Origin: Promethearchaeota archaeon
GTDB taxonomy: Archaea > Asgardarchaeota > Lokiarchaeia > Sigyniarchaeales > SOKP01
Assembly: GCA_013375485.1 (NCBI GenBank)
Contig: JABXKB010000004.1
Span: 1 to 38,578, forward strand
Direction of reading: 5' to 3'
Length of the DNA stretch: 38,578 bases
In this document: positions 19,479 to 28,192 of the stretch, piece by piece
How positions within the stretch are numbered: position 1 is the first letter of the stretch
Layout: each line of letters opens with the position of its first letter
Notes under the pieces: generated by a model
Told to the model about the DNA's origin: nothing
Databases searched by the model: none
The model's input: only the letters and a program-made list of their open reading frames with translations
Translations under genes and position numbers: made by a program

Positions 19479-20018
19479 ATGGCTCAGCGAAAGATGCTCT
19501 TTAAAGTGGTTATTGTGGGAGATGGGGGAGTAGGTAAAAGTACTATGGTACAGAGACTAACAACGGGGCAGTTTATCCCTCAGAAAATTACAATAGGAAC
19601 TGATCTTGCAGTCCAGAGAATACAAATCGATAATAAAACAACTGTAAATCTTCAGATCTGGGATTTTGCGGGAGAAAGACGTTTTAGATTGTTTTTACCT
19701 AATTACTCTCGAGGAGCAACTGGATGCTTACTTTGTTATGATATAACAAGGCAAACTAGTTTTGACAGTTTGGATGAGTGGTTTAAAATTGTAAATGAAA
19801 ATGCTATTGATCCCGTATTTATCTTAGTTGGAGAAAAACTTGATTTAGCAGACATCAGAAGAAGTGTACGATATGAACATGCTGAAGAATTCAAAAATAA
19901 ATATAATTTAGATTACTTTTTTGAGACTTCCTCAAAAAGTGGTGAAAATAATAAAATGATTTTTGAAACATTAACTCATTCGATTATTAAGAAAAGACAA
20001 CTTCTTAAAAAAGAATAA
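19479..20018 (+). CDS. Ras/Rab-like small GTPase
   Basis: G1 GDGGVGKST, G3 WDFAGERRF, G4-position VGEKLDL, G5 ETSSKSG; 179 aa. Confidence 0.92.
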   Translation: MAQRKMLFKVVIVGDGGVGKSTMVQRLTTGQFIPQKITIGTDLAVQRIQIDNKTTVNLQIWDFAGERRFRLFLPNYSRGATGCLLCYDITRQTSFDSLDEWFKIVNENAIDPVFILVGEKLDLADIRRSVRYEHAEEFKNKYNLDYFFETSSKSGENNKMIFETLTHSIIKKRQLLKKE

Positions 20019-20075
20019 TTTCATTTTTCAAATAAATAGAAAAAAAGAAATAAAATACTAAAAGAACTGTTTATT

Positions 20076-21020
20076 TTATTCTTCAAGCATATCTTTTAAC
20101 TCATCCACGTTAAGATTTAAGTACTTAGCTGTTATTAAATCTTTACCCAGAAGAGTTAGAAAGTTTTTCTTGCGTTTTTTATTTAAAAACTTCTTCATCT
20201 CAGATAAGTCTGGATTTGGATCTGTAATTTCGATCAATTTTTTTTTAACTGCGGTATCTACAAGTTTTTGTCCAATATCTGTTCTAATAATTAATAATGC
20301 TTCTCCAGAACCTTTTGGAGCACCCCATGGAGAGTAGGAAATATCTGAAAATTCTCCTGAGAAATCGGTACAATATTTACATCCTGTCATACCTCCAGAA
20401 GAACACGCAAATGCTATTTTTAATGAAGTACGTTCTGCTCCAGTATTAAAATCAGAGACTAAAATTTTAGCAAGTCCTTGTAAATGACAGGGATTAGCTA
20501 TTATTCCAATATCTCGTTTATAAGCTTTATATGCTTGACCAATTCCAGTGACCAAAGGTCCAGCATTATCCATTGTAGCTTTCGGTATGTATTTTTTAGC
20601 GCCTTTAGCATTATCTACAACAACTGGAAATGCTACTGGTGGTTTTTTAGTTTTTGGCTGACTTAAAACCATGTGTTTAACAATTCCCGCATCAAAAGCA
20701 GCAATTACTAGATTATATAAAATAGTATCTTTATTTTTTGATTTTACTTGAATTATATCGTTATAGACTCCAACAGCTAGATCAATACGAGTTTTTCCAA
20801 ACATTTTCAGCTCCATTTCTGATATAGGGAGAAAATTTCGTGGACAGGAATTGTAGCAGAGTCCTACGGTTTCAGCACACTCATCTACAACATAAGCTTC
20901 TCCATTTTCTTTATTAAAATCCATATGTGGACAGAAAGCATTACAACTCCCACAGTGAATGCATAAACCAGCATAGATCACTTCATTTTCGAGATCTTGA
21001 CTCGATTTTTCAACTTTCAT
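20076..21020 (-). CDS. FrhB/FdhB-like coenzyme F420 oxidoreductase beta subunit
   Basis: Cys-rich N-term CIHCGSCNAFCPH...CAETVGLCYNSCPR; IANPCHLQGLAKI; CKYCTDFSGEFSDISYSPWGAPKGSGEALLIIRT. Confidence 0.88.
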   Translation of the reverse strand: MKVEKSSQDLENEVIYAGLCIHCGSCNAFCPHMDFNKENGEAYVVDECAETVGLCYNSCPRNFLPISEMELKMFGKTRIDLAVGVYNDIIQVKSKNKDTILYNLVIAAFDAGIVKHMVLSQPKTKKPPVAFPVVVDNAKGAKKYIPKATMDNAGPLVTGIGQAYKAYKRDIGIIANPCHLQGLAKILVSDFNTGAERTSLKIAFACSSGGMTGCKYCTDFSGEFSDISYSPWGAPKGSGEALLIIRTDIGQKLVDTAVKKKLIEITDPNPDLSEMKKFLNKKRKKNFLTLLGKDLITAKYLNLNVDELKDMLEE

Positions 21021-21265
21021 TTGATTTAACCATGTTCATTATTTTATGATTGTGTGAAATTTCATTTTCATACTAAAACTAAAGTGTTAAGATATTTAAT
21101 TTTTTTTTTTTATGCTCTATTATATGTAATATGTCTTTGTTAGTATTTTGTGAAATCTGTATACCTCTAATCCACTAAATCAATAAAGTATATAAGCTTT
21201 TTTAGAGAGACAACTTATATTTACTTTAAGGAAGAACAATAAAACACGACATCTATGAGAAACTC

Positions 21266-21508
21266 ATGGAAAAGTATGAATTAAATAAATATTTAAGTTT
21301 AAAGCTTGAAGATGGAAAAACTAATATATATATTGGAGAAGAATTATTTCTGCAGTGTAAATCTCTGATACTAAATATCCCAAAAAATAAAATTAAAGAA
21401 CTTTCCAATATAAAATCCATTGATGAAGCCACTGAAAAACTTTTACTTTTTCAATGTACTCAGTACAATTTTTACACTCTGGAAGCTTACATAAAAACTC
21501 TTTTTTAG
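21266..21508 (+). CDS. Short protein resembling the N-terminal part of a large Lokiarchaeal paralogous family; possibly a remnant
   Basis: YLSLKLEDGKTNIYIGEELFLQCKSLILNIPKNKIKELSNIKSIDEATEKL resembles, from memory, a recurring Loki family motif; ends abruptly at 80 aa. Confidence 0.5.
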   Translation: MEKYELNKYLSLKLEDGKTNIYIGEELFLQCKSLILNIPKNKIKELSNIKSIDEATEKLLLFQCTQYNFYTLEAYIKTLF

Positions 21509-21725
21509 AGAGATGGCATGTATTTTCGAAGGGACAAATAATTAAGTTTAATTTTGAAAGAAAATCGACTTTAACACTCGTCTTAATAGTTGATTTTTAG
21601 GTAGTTTTGAATAAAAAACAAGAGTTGTTCTTTTTAAAATGGTGCAGAACGAAAATTTTATAAATAAAATCTTTTTCTTATCAAATTCTAACCTTTTTAG
21701 CTTAAACAAGGAAAAATAACATCCC

Positions 21726-22004
21726 TTAAGGTTCATCTAATAAACGGGAGCAAGTTTCATCAAGTTTTTTTATTAAATGATCTCGATCTTTCCAAGTGAT
21801 CCATGTGCTTCCTGATTTTTCGAAATGGAACCCATCATATTCATCTTTTATTTTTGCTAATGTTTTCTTTATAAAACTCCAAGAAAACCCAGTATCTTCG
21901 ACTATTTTTGCTATAGCAATAGGATGGTTTAGATCGAGGTATTTATTAAAATAATCTATTAATTTCTCGAAACCTGATTTAGGAGGATTTTCTGATTGAT
22001 TCAT
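21726..22004 (-). CDS. Small winged-helix-like DNA-binding protein (putative)
   Basis: 92 aa; DLNHPIAIAKIVEDTGFSWSFIKKTLAKIKDEYDGFHFEKSGSTWITWK has helix-turn-helix plus wing layout. Confidence 0.55.
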   Translation of the reverse strand: MNQSENPPKSGFEKLIDYFNKYLDLNHPIAIAKIVEDTGFSWSFIKKTLAKIKDEYDGFHFEKSGSTWITWKDRDHLIKKLDETCSRLLDEP

Positions 22005-22157
22005 AATGATTCCTTTTTACTATTTTTTTAATCATTTGAATTAGTTTATCAAGAATCTATAATTTAAGTTAATAGATTAATTTTATTTAAGTAGTATATC
22101 ATCAAATTTTTATTATAACCATTGTTTTTGGGAGTATAGTCTAAACTACAATAAATT

Positions 22158-22574
22158 TTGATATTTATGTCTAATAATAATATTAATCCCTCAAAAGAAA
22201 GTACCTTCGCTGAAGCTATTGCAAATATATATAAACCTCTAAACAATAATAAGAAATTCAAGGAAGAGTATAAAAATGATACTTTTAAAATTTTATTAAA
22301 TCCTAAAGATGGGAAATTTGCTGCTTTAATTACAGTAGATAATGGAAAATTATCAGTTGAAAGTATAGAAAATACATCTAAAAAAAACCTTGATCAAAAA
22401 GTTTTGGGATGGAATGGGTTAATGCAAACAACTAAAGAATTATTCAGTTCAATAGGGAGGGGAGAATTATCAACAAGCGATATAGCAAAGAAGGTTGTAA
22501 CACGTAAAATTAAAGTTAAAAATACTAAAATTTTAACGAAATTCTCGGAGTTAGGTTCTATATTAAGAGAATAA
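22158..22574 (+). CDS. SCP2-like sterol/lipid-transfer domain protein (putative)
   Basis: FKILLNPKDGKFAALITVDNGKLSVESIENTS...LFSSIGRGELSTSDIAKKVVTRKIKVKNTKILTKFSELGSILRE resembles the SCP2 fold pattern; likely start ATG 22167. Confidence 0.6.
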   Translation: MIFMSNNNINPSKESTFAEAIANIYKPLNNNKKFKEEYKNDTFKILLNPKDGKFAALITVDNGKLSVESIENTSKKNLDQKVLGWNGLMQTTKELFSSIGRGELSTSDIAKKVVTRKIKVKNTKILTKFSELGSILRE

Positions 22575-22692
22575 ATTACATTCGACAAGAGAAAATTTTT
22601 TTATATTAAACCTAGATACAAATTCAAGTCTAAAAATCACAATTGTAGGTCTAAAAATGATTATTAGTTTTGATTCGTTCTTTTGAAGGTTT

Positions 22693-23871
22693 CTATTTAC
22701 GCATTTGAATAAATTTCCCAGATTTCATTAACTCACATGGTTTTAAATAAGTTAATCCTGATTTTTCTACAAAATCTTCTAATAAATTTGTCCAGTTCTT
22801 GTAATTTCTTTTACCAGCTCCAAACGGTCCTGGAAGATCCATCCCCGCTAGCATTGTATCATCAATTATTTTATATCCTGAGACAATTCCTTCTTCTAGA
22901 AGTTTACATCCTTCATTTAATTGAATTGCCATAAACAGTTCAAGATCAAGAATTCCAGAACATTTTTCCATATTTATAAGTGGTCTTCCTTCCATCCATT
23001 TGAAGAGTCCTTTTCCCGTTTTTCTTCCTAAATCTTTATTATTTACTAATTTTGTTAAGGTTTTTCCAGGAGTAAAATCATCGGATAAAACTTCCTTAAA
23101 ATAATTCAGGGCATTATAAATCACATCTAGCCCTAAATAATCCCATCTTGCAAAAGGTCCTATTTCCATTAACTCCTTAGTATCAGCATCTATTTGTTCT
23201 AATGGAATGCCTTTCTCCATAGCAAAATCAAGGAGCCAATTTATATAAGCACTCGTTCCTATTGTTAACCTATTTACAATAAATCCTGGGCTTTCTTTTT
23301 CAAGAACTGGTAAAAACCTCTTTCCTTTAAGTGCAGGAAATTGTTGACAAACTTTCTTGGCTATCACAACAGTATTTTCTGAAGTTTCTCTTCCCTTAAT
23401 AATTTCAATCAATCTAAGTACTACAATTGGAGTAAAAAAATGACATCCCACAACTCGATCAGATCTCCCTGAAGAAGATGCTATTTCAGTTATACTCATT
23501 GTTGATGTATTAGTTGCTAAGATTGCATGCTTTGGTGAGTATTTTCCCAATTTCTCAAAAAGTTGTTGCTTAATTTGCATTAATTCTGGAATTGCCTCAA
23601 TTATAAAATCAGCATTAGATACCGCTTTTTTTAGATCTACTTCTTTAATTAGATTTTTCATTAATCCAGAAGCTGTAAATCCCTCTCTTAACTTCCCTTT
23701 AACTTCTAGTCTTTTTAATCCATCTTCAATTTTATTTTCTGCTTTCTCGAGTATTTTATAACTTAAATCGTTTAAAATTACAGGCTTGAAACCTCCCATT
23801 AAAGCCACTTGAGCGATTTCATGACCCATAGTTCCAGCACCGATGACACTTATTGACTTTATATTGACCAT
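22693..23871 (-). CDS. 3-hydroxyacyl-CoA dehydrogenase
   Basis: ISVIGAGTMGHEIAQVALMGG (NAD Rossmann), ILATNTSTMSITEIAS, VGCHFFTPIVVLRLIEII, ESPGFIVNRL. Confidence 0.93.
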   Translation of the reverse strand: MVNIKSISVIGAGTMGHEIAQVALMGGFKPVILNDLSYKILEKAENKIEDGLKRLEVKGKLREGFTASGLMKNLIKEVDLKKAVSNADFIIEAIPELMQIKQQLFEKLGKYSPKHAILATNTSTMSITEIASSSGRSDRVVGCHFFTPIVVLRLIEIIKGRETSENTVVIAKKVCQQFPALKGKRFLPVLEKESPGFIVNRLTIGTSAYINWLLDFAMEKGIPLEQIDADTKELMEIGPFARWDYLGLDVIYNALNYFKEVLSDDFTPGKTLTKLVNNKDLGRKTGKGLFKWMEGRPLINMEKCSGILDLELFMAIQLNEGCKLLEEGIVSGYKIIDDTMLAGMDLPGPFGAGKRNYKNWTNLLEDFVEKSGLTYLKPCELMKSGKFIQMRK

Positions 23872-23954
23872 TGGTTTATTCCTCCATATAGCATCAACAT
23901 TTTTAATTAGTTAATAAAATTAATAGTTATTTTCTTAAAAAAAATTAATTCTAG

Positions 23955-24938
23955 TTAAACAAAAAAAGTTGAAATTAAATACCATGATAGTATCATTGTA
24001 CCTATTCCGAGAAAAATTGATATTGGTAAACCAGGTAAAATTTTATTTCTTTTTAATCCTGAAATTGTAATACCTGTTCCTACAAGAATAGCAATAGCAG
24101 TTAAAATCATTACAAATATATTATTTGTTTGAATAAGTGCACTGGAAGTTAACATACTATAAAACGCTAAATCTCCTATTCCAATTTCCAATTTAGACGT
24201 ATCATACTCATATTCTCCATTTTCAATTTTTTGTTGTAGTTCTACATCAGATAAAACATTCCCATCCTCAGGAGTTGATGCAATATCGATTAAAACTTTT
24301 ATTGGTCCATGTTTATATAAAACAGCAAAAATATCCCAACAAGAAATTCCTACTAATATGGCTAGGGTTGTCCAAAGGGGCATTAAAACACCCATTGATG
24401 CTCCAATTAATAATCCTATATATAATACGACGAAATTTTTTGTTTTTATTGATTTAGAAGTAAAATATTGATACATCATAAGAATTGTAAAAACTGCTGA
24501 AAGGATAATCAATTCATAATAAAATAAATAAAATAAATGTGGTAATCTCAAAAATAATAAATAAAGCACAATTTGTCCAAAAAACCAAGTTTGAAAAAAT
24601 CCGATTAGGGCAAAACTAAATCCAAAAATATACATCAGAACGCCAATACCTTTTTTTTTTATAATATATATTATTACAAATGCTGAGATTACCGCTAATG
24701 CTGTATAAATTAACCCATTTAAAAGCCCTCCCAATGCTCCCATTTCACTTTCTGAAAAGTATCCCCCATCAATCTGAAATCCAGCTTCAACATAAGTTAA
24801 ATAAGCTAAAATTCCCGCTATAATAACTACGAGAATTATAGGTAATGGGTACAGTTTTCTTGTTATTCTATATGTTGGAAAAAAGTGAGGGATAAAATCT
24901 TTTTTCACAATTTCTTTATTTTCAGGACTTTCAACCAT
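23955..24938 (-). CDS. Presenilin/signal-peptide-peptidase-like intramembrane aspartyl protease
   Basis: Polytopic; CWDIFAVLYKHGPIKVL (first Asp, WD instead of YD), LEIGIGDLAFYSML (GxGD), KILPGLPISI at the PAL-motif position; hydrophilic loop between the two Asp segments. Confidence 0.75.
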   Translation of the reverse strand: MVESPENKEIVKKDFIPHFFPTYRITRKLYPLPIILVVIIAGILAYLTYVEAGFQIDGGYFSESEMGALGGLLNGLIYTALAVISAFVIIYIIKKKGIGVLMYIFGFSFALIGFFQTWFFGQIVLYLLFLRLPHLFYLFYYELIILSAVFTILMMYQYFTSKSIKTKNFVVLYIGLLIGASMGVLMPLWTTLAILVGISCWDIFAVLYKHGPIKVLIDIASTPEDGNVLSDVELQQKIENGEYEYDTSKLEIGIGDLAFYSMLTSSALIQTNNIFVMILTAIAILVGTGITISGLKRNKILPGLPISIFLGIGTMILSWYLISTFFV

Positions 24939-25061
24939 AATTTAGAGTAGTTATTTAATTAAAATATTGATTTTTAGATTATAATATTATTACTGACTTA
25001 AATACCTATTAATAATAAAATCCTGTTTTTCAATTTTCAATTATTAGAAAGAAACTTCTTA

Positions 25062-25835
25062 TTGACTGCAACTTTAAATCTTTTAGTTATGCCAAAACTC
25101 CAAAAGTATATTCAAAAAATACGAAGATACAAAGTGAAATTAACAAATTTGATTAATCGAATAGGGATCTCTTACCCTATAGAATTTGAGTTAATTGATG
25201 AGATACCAAAAGAACTCATTTTACCATGTCATTTAGGAATTCTATTTTTTGGAGATTTTGATACGTTTTTCTTTAAAAAAATTGAAATTAATTTAAATCA
25301 TGTATTTGATTCTTTTTTTTTTAATATTAGAAACTTAGGAGGTTACAATTTTACTATTAAGCTTTTCTATAAGGGTGTCAAAAAAGAATATAGAGAAATG
25401 AAAAAATCGTCTAATAAAATTAAAATACATCCGACTAATAAATTCTATCAAATCTTAATTAATAAAAGGATCGAAGAGAACCTTGGAATGATACTCGCAA
25501 TTACCGATCTCCCTATATTTTCAAGTAATAATGATAATATCTTATTTTTATTCGGAGAAACTCACTTAAAACATCGATGCTGTATAGTATCATCATTAAA
25601 ATTAAAAGAACAATTCTATTATAGACCACAAAATCGTGCTCTTTTTGAAGAACGAATTCTTAAAGAAATTATACATGAAATTGGTCATTTAACTTTAGGT
25701 CCTAATCATTGCCATAACCATTTTTGCGTTATGAAATTTTCTAAAGATATTAATGAAATTGATGAAAAAAAAAAGGAATTATGTGAAACATGTAAAATAA
25801 AATTAAATAAAATTAGAAAAAAATACAACTTCTAA
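25062..25835 (+). CDS. Archaemetzincin-like zinc metalloprotease
   Basis: KEIIHEIGHLTLGPNHCHNHFCVMKFSKDINEIDEKKKELCETC: HExxH followed by H-C, CVM and CxxC as in archaemetzincins. Confidence 0.85.
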   Translation: MTATLNLLVMPKLQKYIQKIRRYKVKLTNLINRIGISYPIEFELIDEIPKELILPCHLGILFFGDFDTFFFKKIEINLNHVFDSFFFNIRNLGGYNFTIKLFYKGVKKEYREMKKSSNKIKIHPTNKFYQILINKRIEENLGMILAITDLPIFSSNNDNILFLFGETHLKHRCCIVSSLKLKEQFYYRPQNRALFEERILKEIIHEIGHLTLGPNHCHNHFCVMKFSKDINEIDEKKKELCETCKIKLNKIRKKYNF

Positions 25836-25854
25836 TGAATTTCAAAAAAAATTA

Positions 25855-27105
25855 TTAAAAGCTAACAATTGGTAATTTATGTATAAATTCTTTAACCAAT
25901 TCGACTCTATTTTTCCTTTCCTTTTTATAATATCTCAAAGGATAAAGTTCATTTATTATAAATTTATAAAGCTTTATCCAGGTCTTAGCAACTTTACTAA
26001 TTCTATAGTTATGAGCTACCATTTTAGAATGAACACCCATTTCTGCCCGTAAATCGTCATTCTTAAATAATTCTACCACTCTTTTATTGAATTCATCAAA
26101 ATTATTAGCGAGATATCCTGTTTTGCCATGTTTAATTACATTTGAAATTCCAACTGCGTTTGCTCCTACACAAGGTGTTCCTTGTGCCATTGCTTCAATT
26201 AAAACTAACCCTTCTGCTTCAATCCAAGACCAGAGACAAGCTAAATCTGCAGTATTATATAATTTTAGTAAATCTGTAAAAGGAACTCGACCCAGATAAG
26301 AAACATTATCCTTATAATTCTGCTTTTTAATAAACTTTAATATATGAGATGATGAAGGTCCATCACTCCCAACTAGTACTAAATGTGAATCTGGAACTTC
26401 TTTTTGGATCTTTTTGAATGATTTTATTACACTAAGTTGATGCTTTTCAGGGGATAACCTAGAAGCATATAAAAGTATCTTTTTACTGTCTAAATCATAT
26501 TTATCTCGTATTCCATTTTCTTTTACGTCTGTAAAATATAAATCTGAAATTCCATTAGTTAAACATATAATTGGCTCTTTAAATCTTTGATCTCTAAGTA
26601 AATCCTTTTTTGATTTTGTTGGTACTGAGACAAGATCATATTTATCTAATACATGTCTTTCATAACGCCAAACCCAATCCATTCTCGCTAATAATTTACC
26701 AAGTAAGGGTATATACTGTGCAGTATAAAAAGATAGTGGAGAATTATGCGTTCCTGTCATAGGAATACCTAAATATTTTGCCCAATTGATTGCCATAGAA
26801 CCAAAACTAGCATGTGTATGAATATGGGCAATATCTAGATAATCATGGTTACAAAAAAAGTATTTGTGTAATGGAAGACTTAATACAAAACCAGTTTTAG
26901 GAGAAATTTTAGCCCCAAAGAAATTATGGAGATGTAGGTTATTCGGTATGTTTTTAGGTTTGTTAATTCCAGGGGCGAAAACATGAATGTTGTGTCCTGT
27001 ATATTTAGCCATAGCTTCAGCAAGGTTTCTACAAGCAATCGCTGTACCATTCACTTGTGAATACATTGAAGTGAAGAATCCGATATCTAATTTCTGTTTA
27101 ACCAT
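25855..27105 (-). CDS. Glycosyltransferase family 4 (lipid glycosyltransferase-like)
   Basis: GFFTSMYSQVNGTAIACRNLAEAM, LLYASRLSPEKHQLSVIKSFKKI, EAEGLVLIEAMAQGTPCVGANAVGISNVI. Confidence 0.88.
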   Translation of the reverse strand: MVKQKLDIGFFTSMYSQVNGTAIACRNLAEAMAKYTGHNIHVFAPGINKPKNIPNNLHLHNFFGAKISPKTGFVLSLPLHKYFFCNHDYLDIAHIHTHASFGSMAINWAKYLGIPMTGTHNSPLSFYTAQYIPLLGKLLARMDWVWRYERHVLDKYDLVSVPTKSKKDLLRDQRFKEPIICLTNGISDLYFTDVKENGIRDKYDLDSKKILLYASRLSPEKHQLSVIKSFKKIQKEVPDSHLVLVGSDGPSSSHILKFIKKQNYKDNVSYLGRVPFTDLLKLYNTADLACLWSWIEAEGLVLIEAMAQGTPCVGANAVGISNVIKHGKTGYLANNFDEFNKRVVELFKNDDLRAEMGVHSKMVAHNYRISKVAKTWIKLYKFIINELYPLRYYKKERKNRVELVKEFIHKLPIVSF

Positions 27106-27638
27106 TATGCTTCAAGGGGAAAAGTTTGAAGTTATTAGAAAAAATTGTTCGTTTAAAAAACATGTTTTTTATTTATTTATTTTAATTAAACACTTGTTTA
27201 TATAAAAAGATATAATATTTAATAAAAAAAATTCGATTTTTTAATAAGGTTATTAATAACAAAATTGAATCTATTAATACTTATATACAAAATATCTAAT
27301 TTCATGAAGTTTAACTATTAATATATATTAAGAATTTGATAGGATGTTTCTATTCTAATAGATTTTCCAACATTAATAGTAGTATTTAAATTTCAAAAAT
27401 TAGCTTGAAATTAATAAATAAATACCTTGATAGAGCCTTATTAATACGATTTTGTTCCTTCACTTCACTCTTCTTCAATTCTTGTAAAAAATTGATTTAT
27501 TAATCTAAAAATTAATTGTTAATATTTCATTTTTACTGGTTTTTGGATTGATAATTCTATTTTAAATATATATGACTATTGTCATATTTGATTGTTAAAA
27601 TAATAAAATTTTTTTGTATTAGCAAATGATATAATAAC

Positions 27639-27818
27639 ATGGACTCACAAGAAGAAAAGAAAATTATTGAAGAAATCATGAGTCAAAGAAGATTGTCTTA
27701 TTCAATTGAAGTATTAGACATCCAAGGAGATAAATATACTATACGTAACAATTTCGGTTCTTCAATGATATATGTGAAGAAGGGAGAGTATTTTTTATTA
27801 GAAGGAGAATTAGAATAA
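27639..27818 (+). CDS. Small 59-aa protein, unknown
   Basis: ATG ORF MDSQEEKKIIEEIMSQRRLSYSIEVLDIQGDKYTIRNNFGSSMIYVKKGEYFLLEGELE*; below the 60-aa cut-off of the track, in a long AT-rich intergenic region. Confidence 0.55.
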   Translation: MDSQEEKKIIEEIMSQRRLSYSIEVLDIQGDKYTIRNNFGSSMIYVKKGEYFLLEGELE

Positions 27819-28192
27819 AAATTAAAACGTTTTTATTAATAAACTTTAATTTATCAATTATTAATTAAAAATTGTTTATCTTATAGGTTATTTTATTTTT
27901 AATTTAATAAAGAAAATTCTTATATTATTTTTTAGTTAAGAATTTAAAATAATAATTTTATAAATTAATTAATAGAAGCATAATATTTTCAATAATATTT
28001 GGTTGATTAAATATTCGAAGAAGAAGGATTGGGACAGACACAACGGAAGGAAAATTCATTGAAAAATTTCGAGCTGTCATAGATGACAACACTTCACTTT
28101 CTATTTATAATAAAAAGAAGAGATCATTTTGTATCATACGAAAAGATTTAGCAAAATCATATGAAATTGAGGTAGATGCTTCCGAAGCGCCA

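Noticed and set aside
21548-21736. 62-aa minus-strand ORF overlapping the end of the wHTH-like gene
   Set aside because: Low-complexity Lys/Phe/Leu composition with no recognisable motif; likely chance ORF in AT-rich DNA.
22064-22261. 65-aa minus-strand ORF overlapping the SCP2-like gene start
   Set aside because: Overlaps a better-supported CDS on the other strand; no motif.
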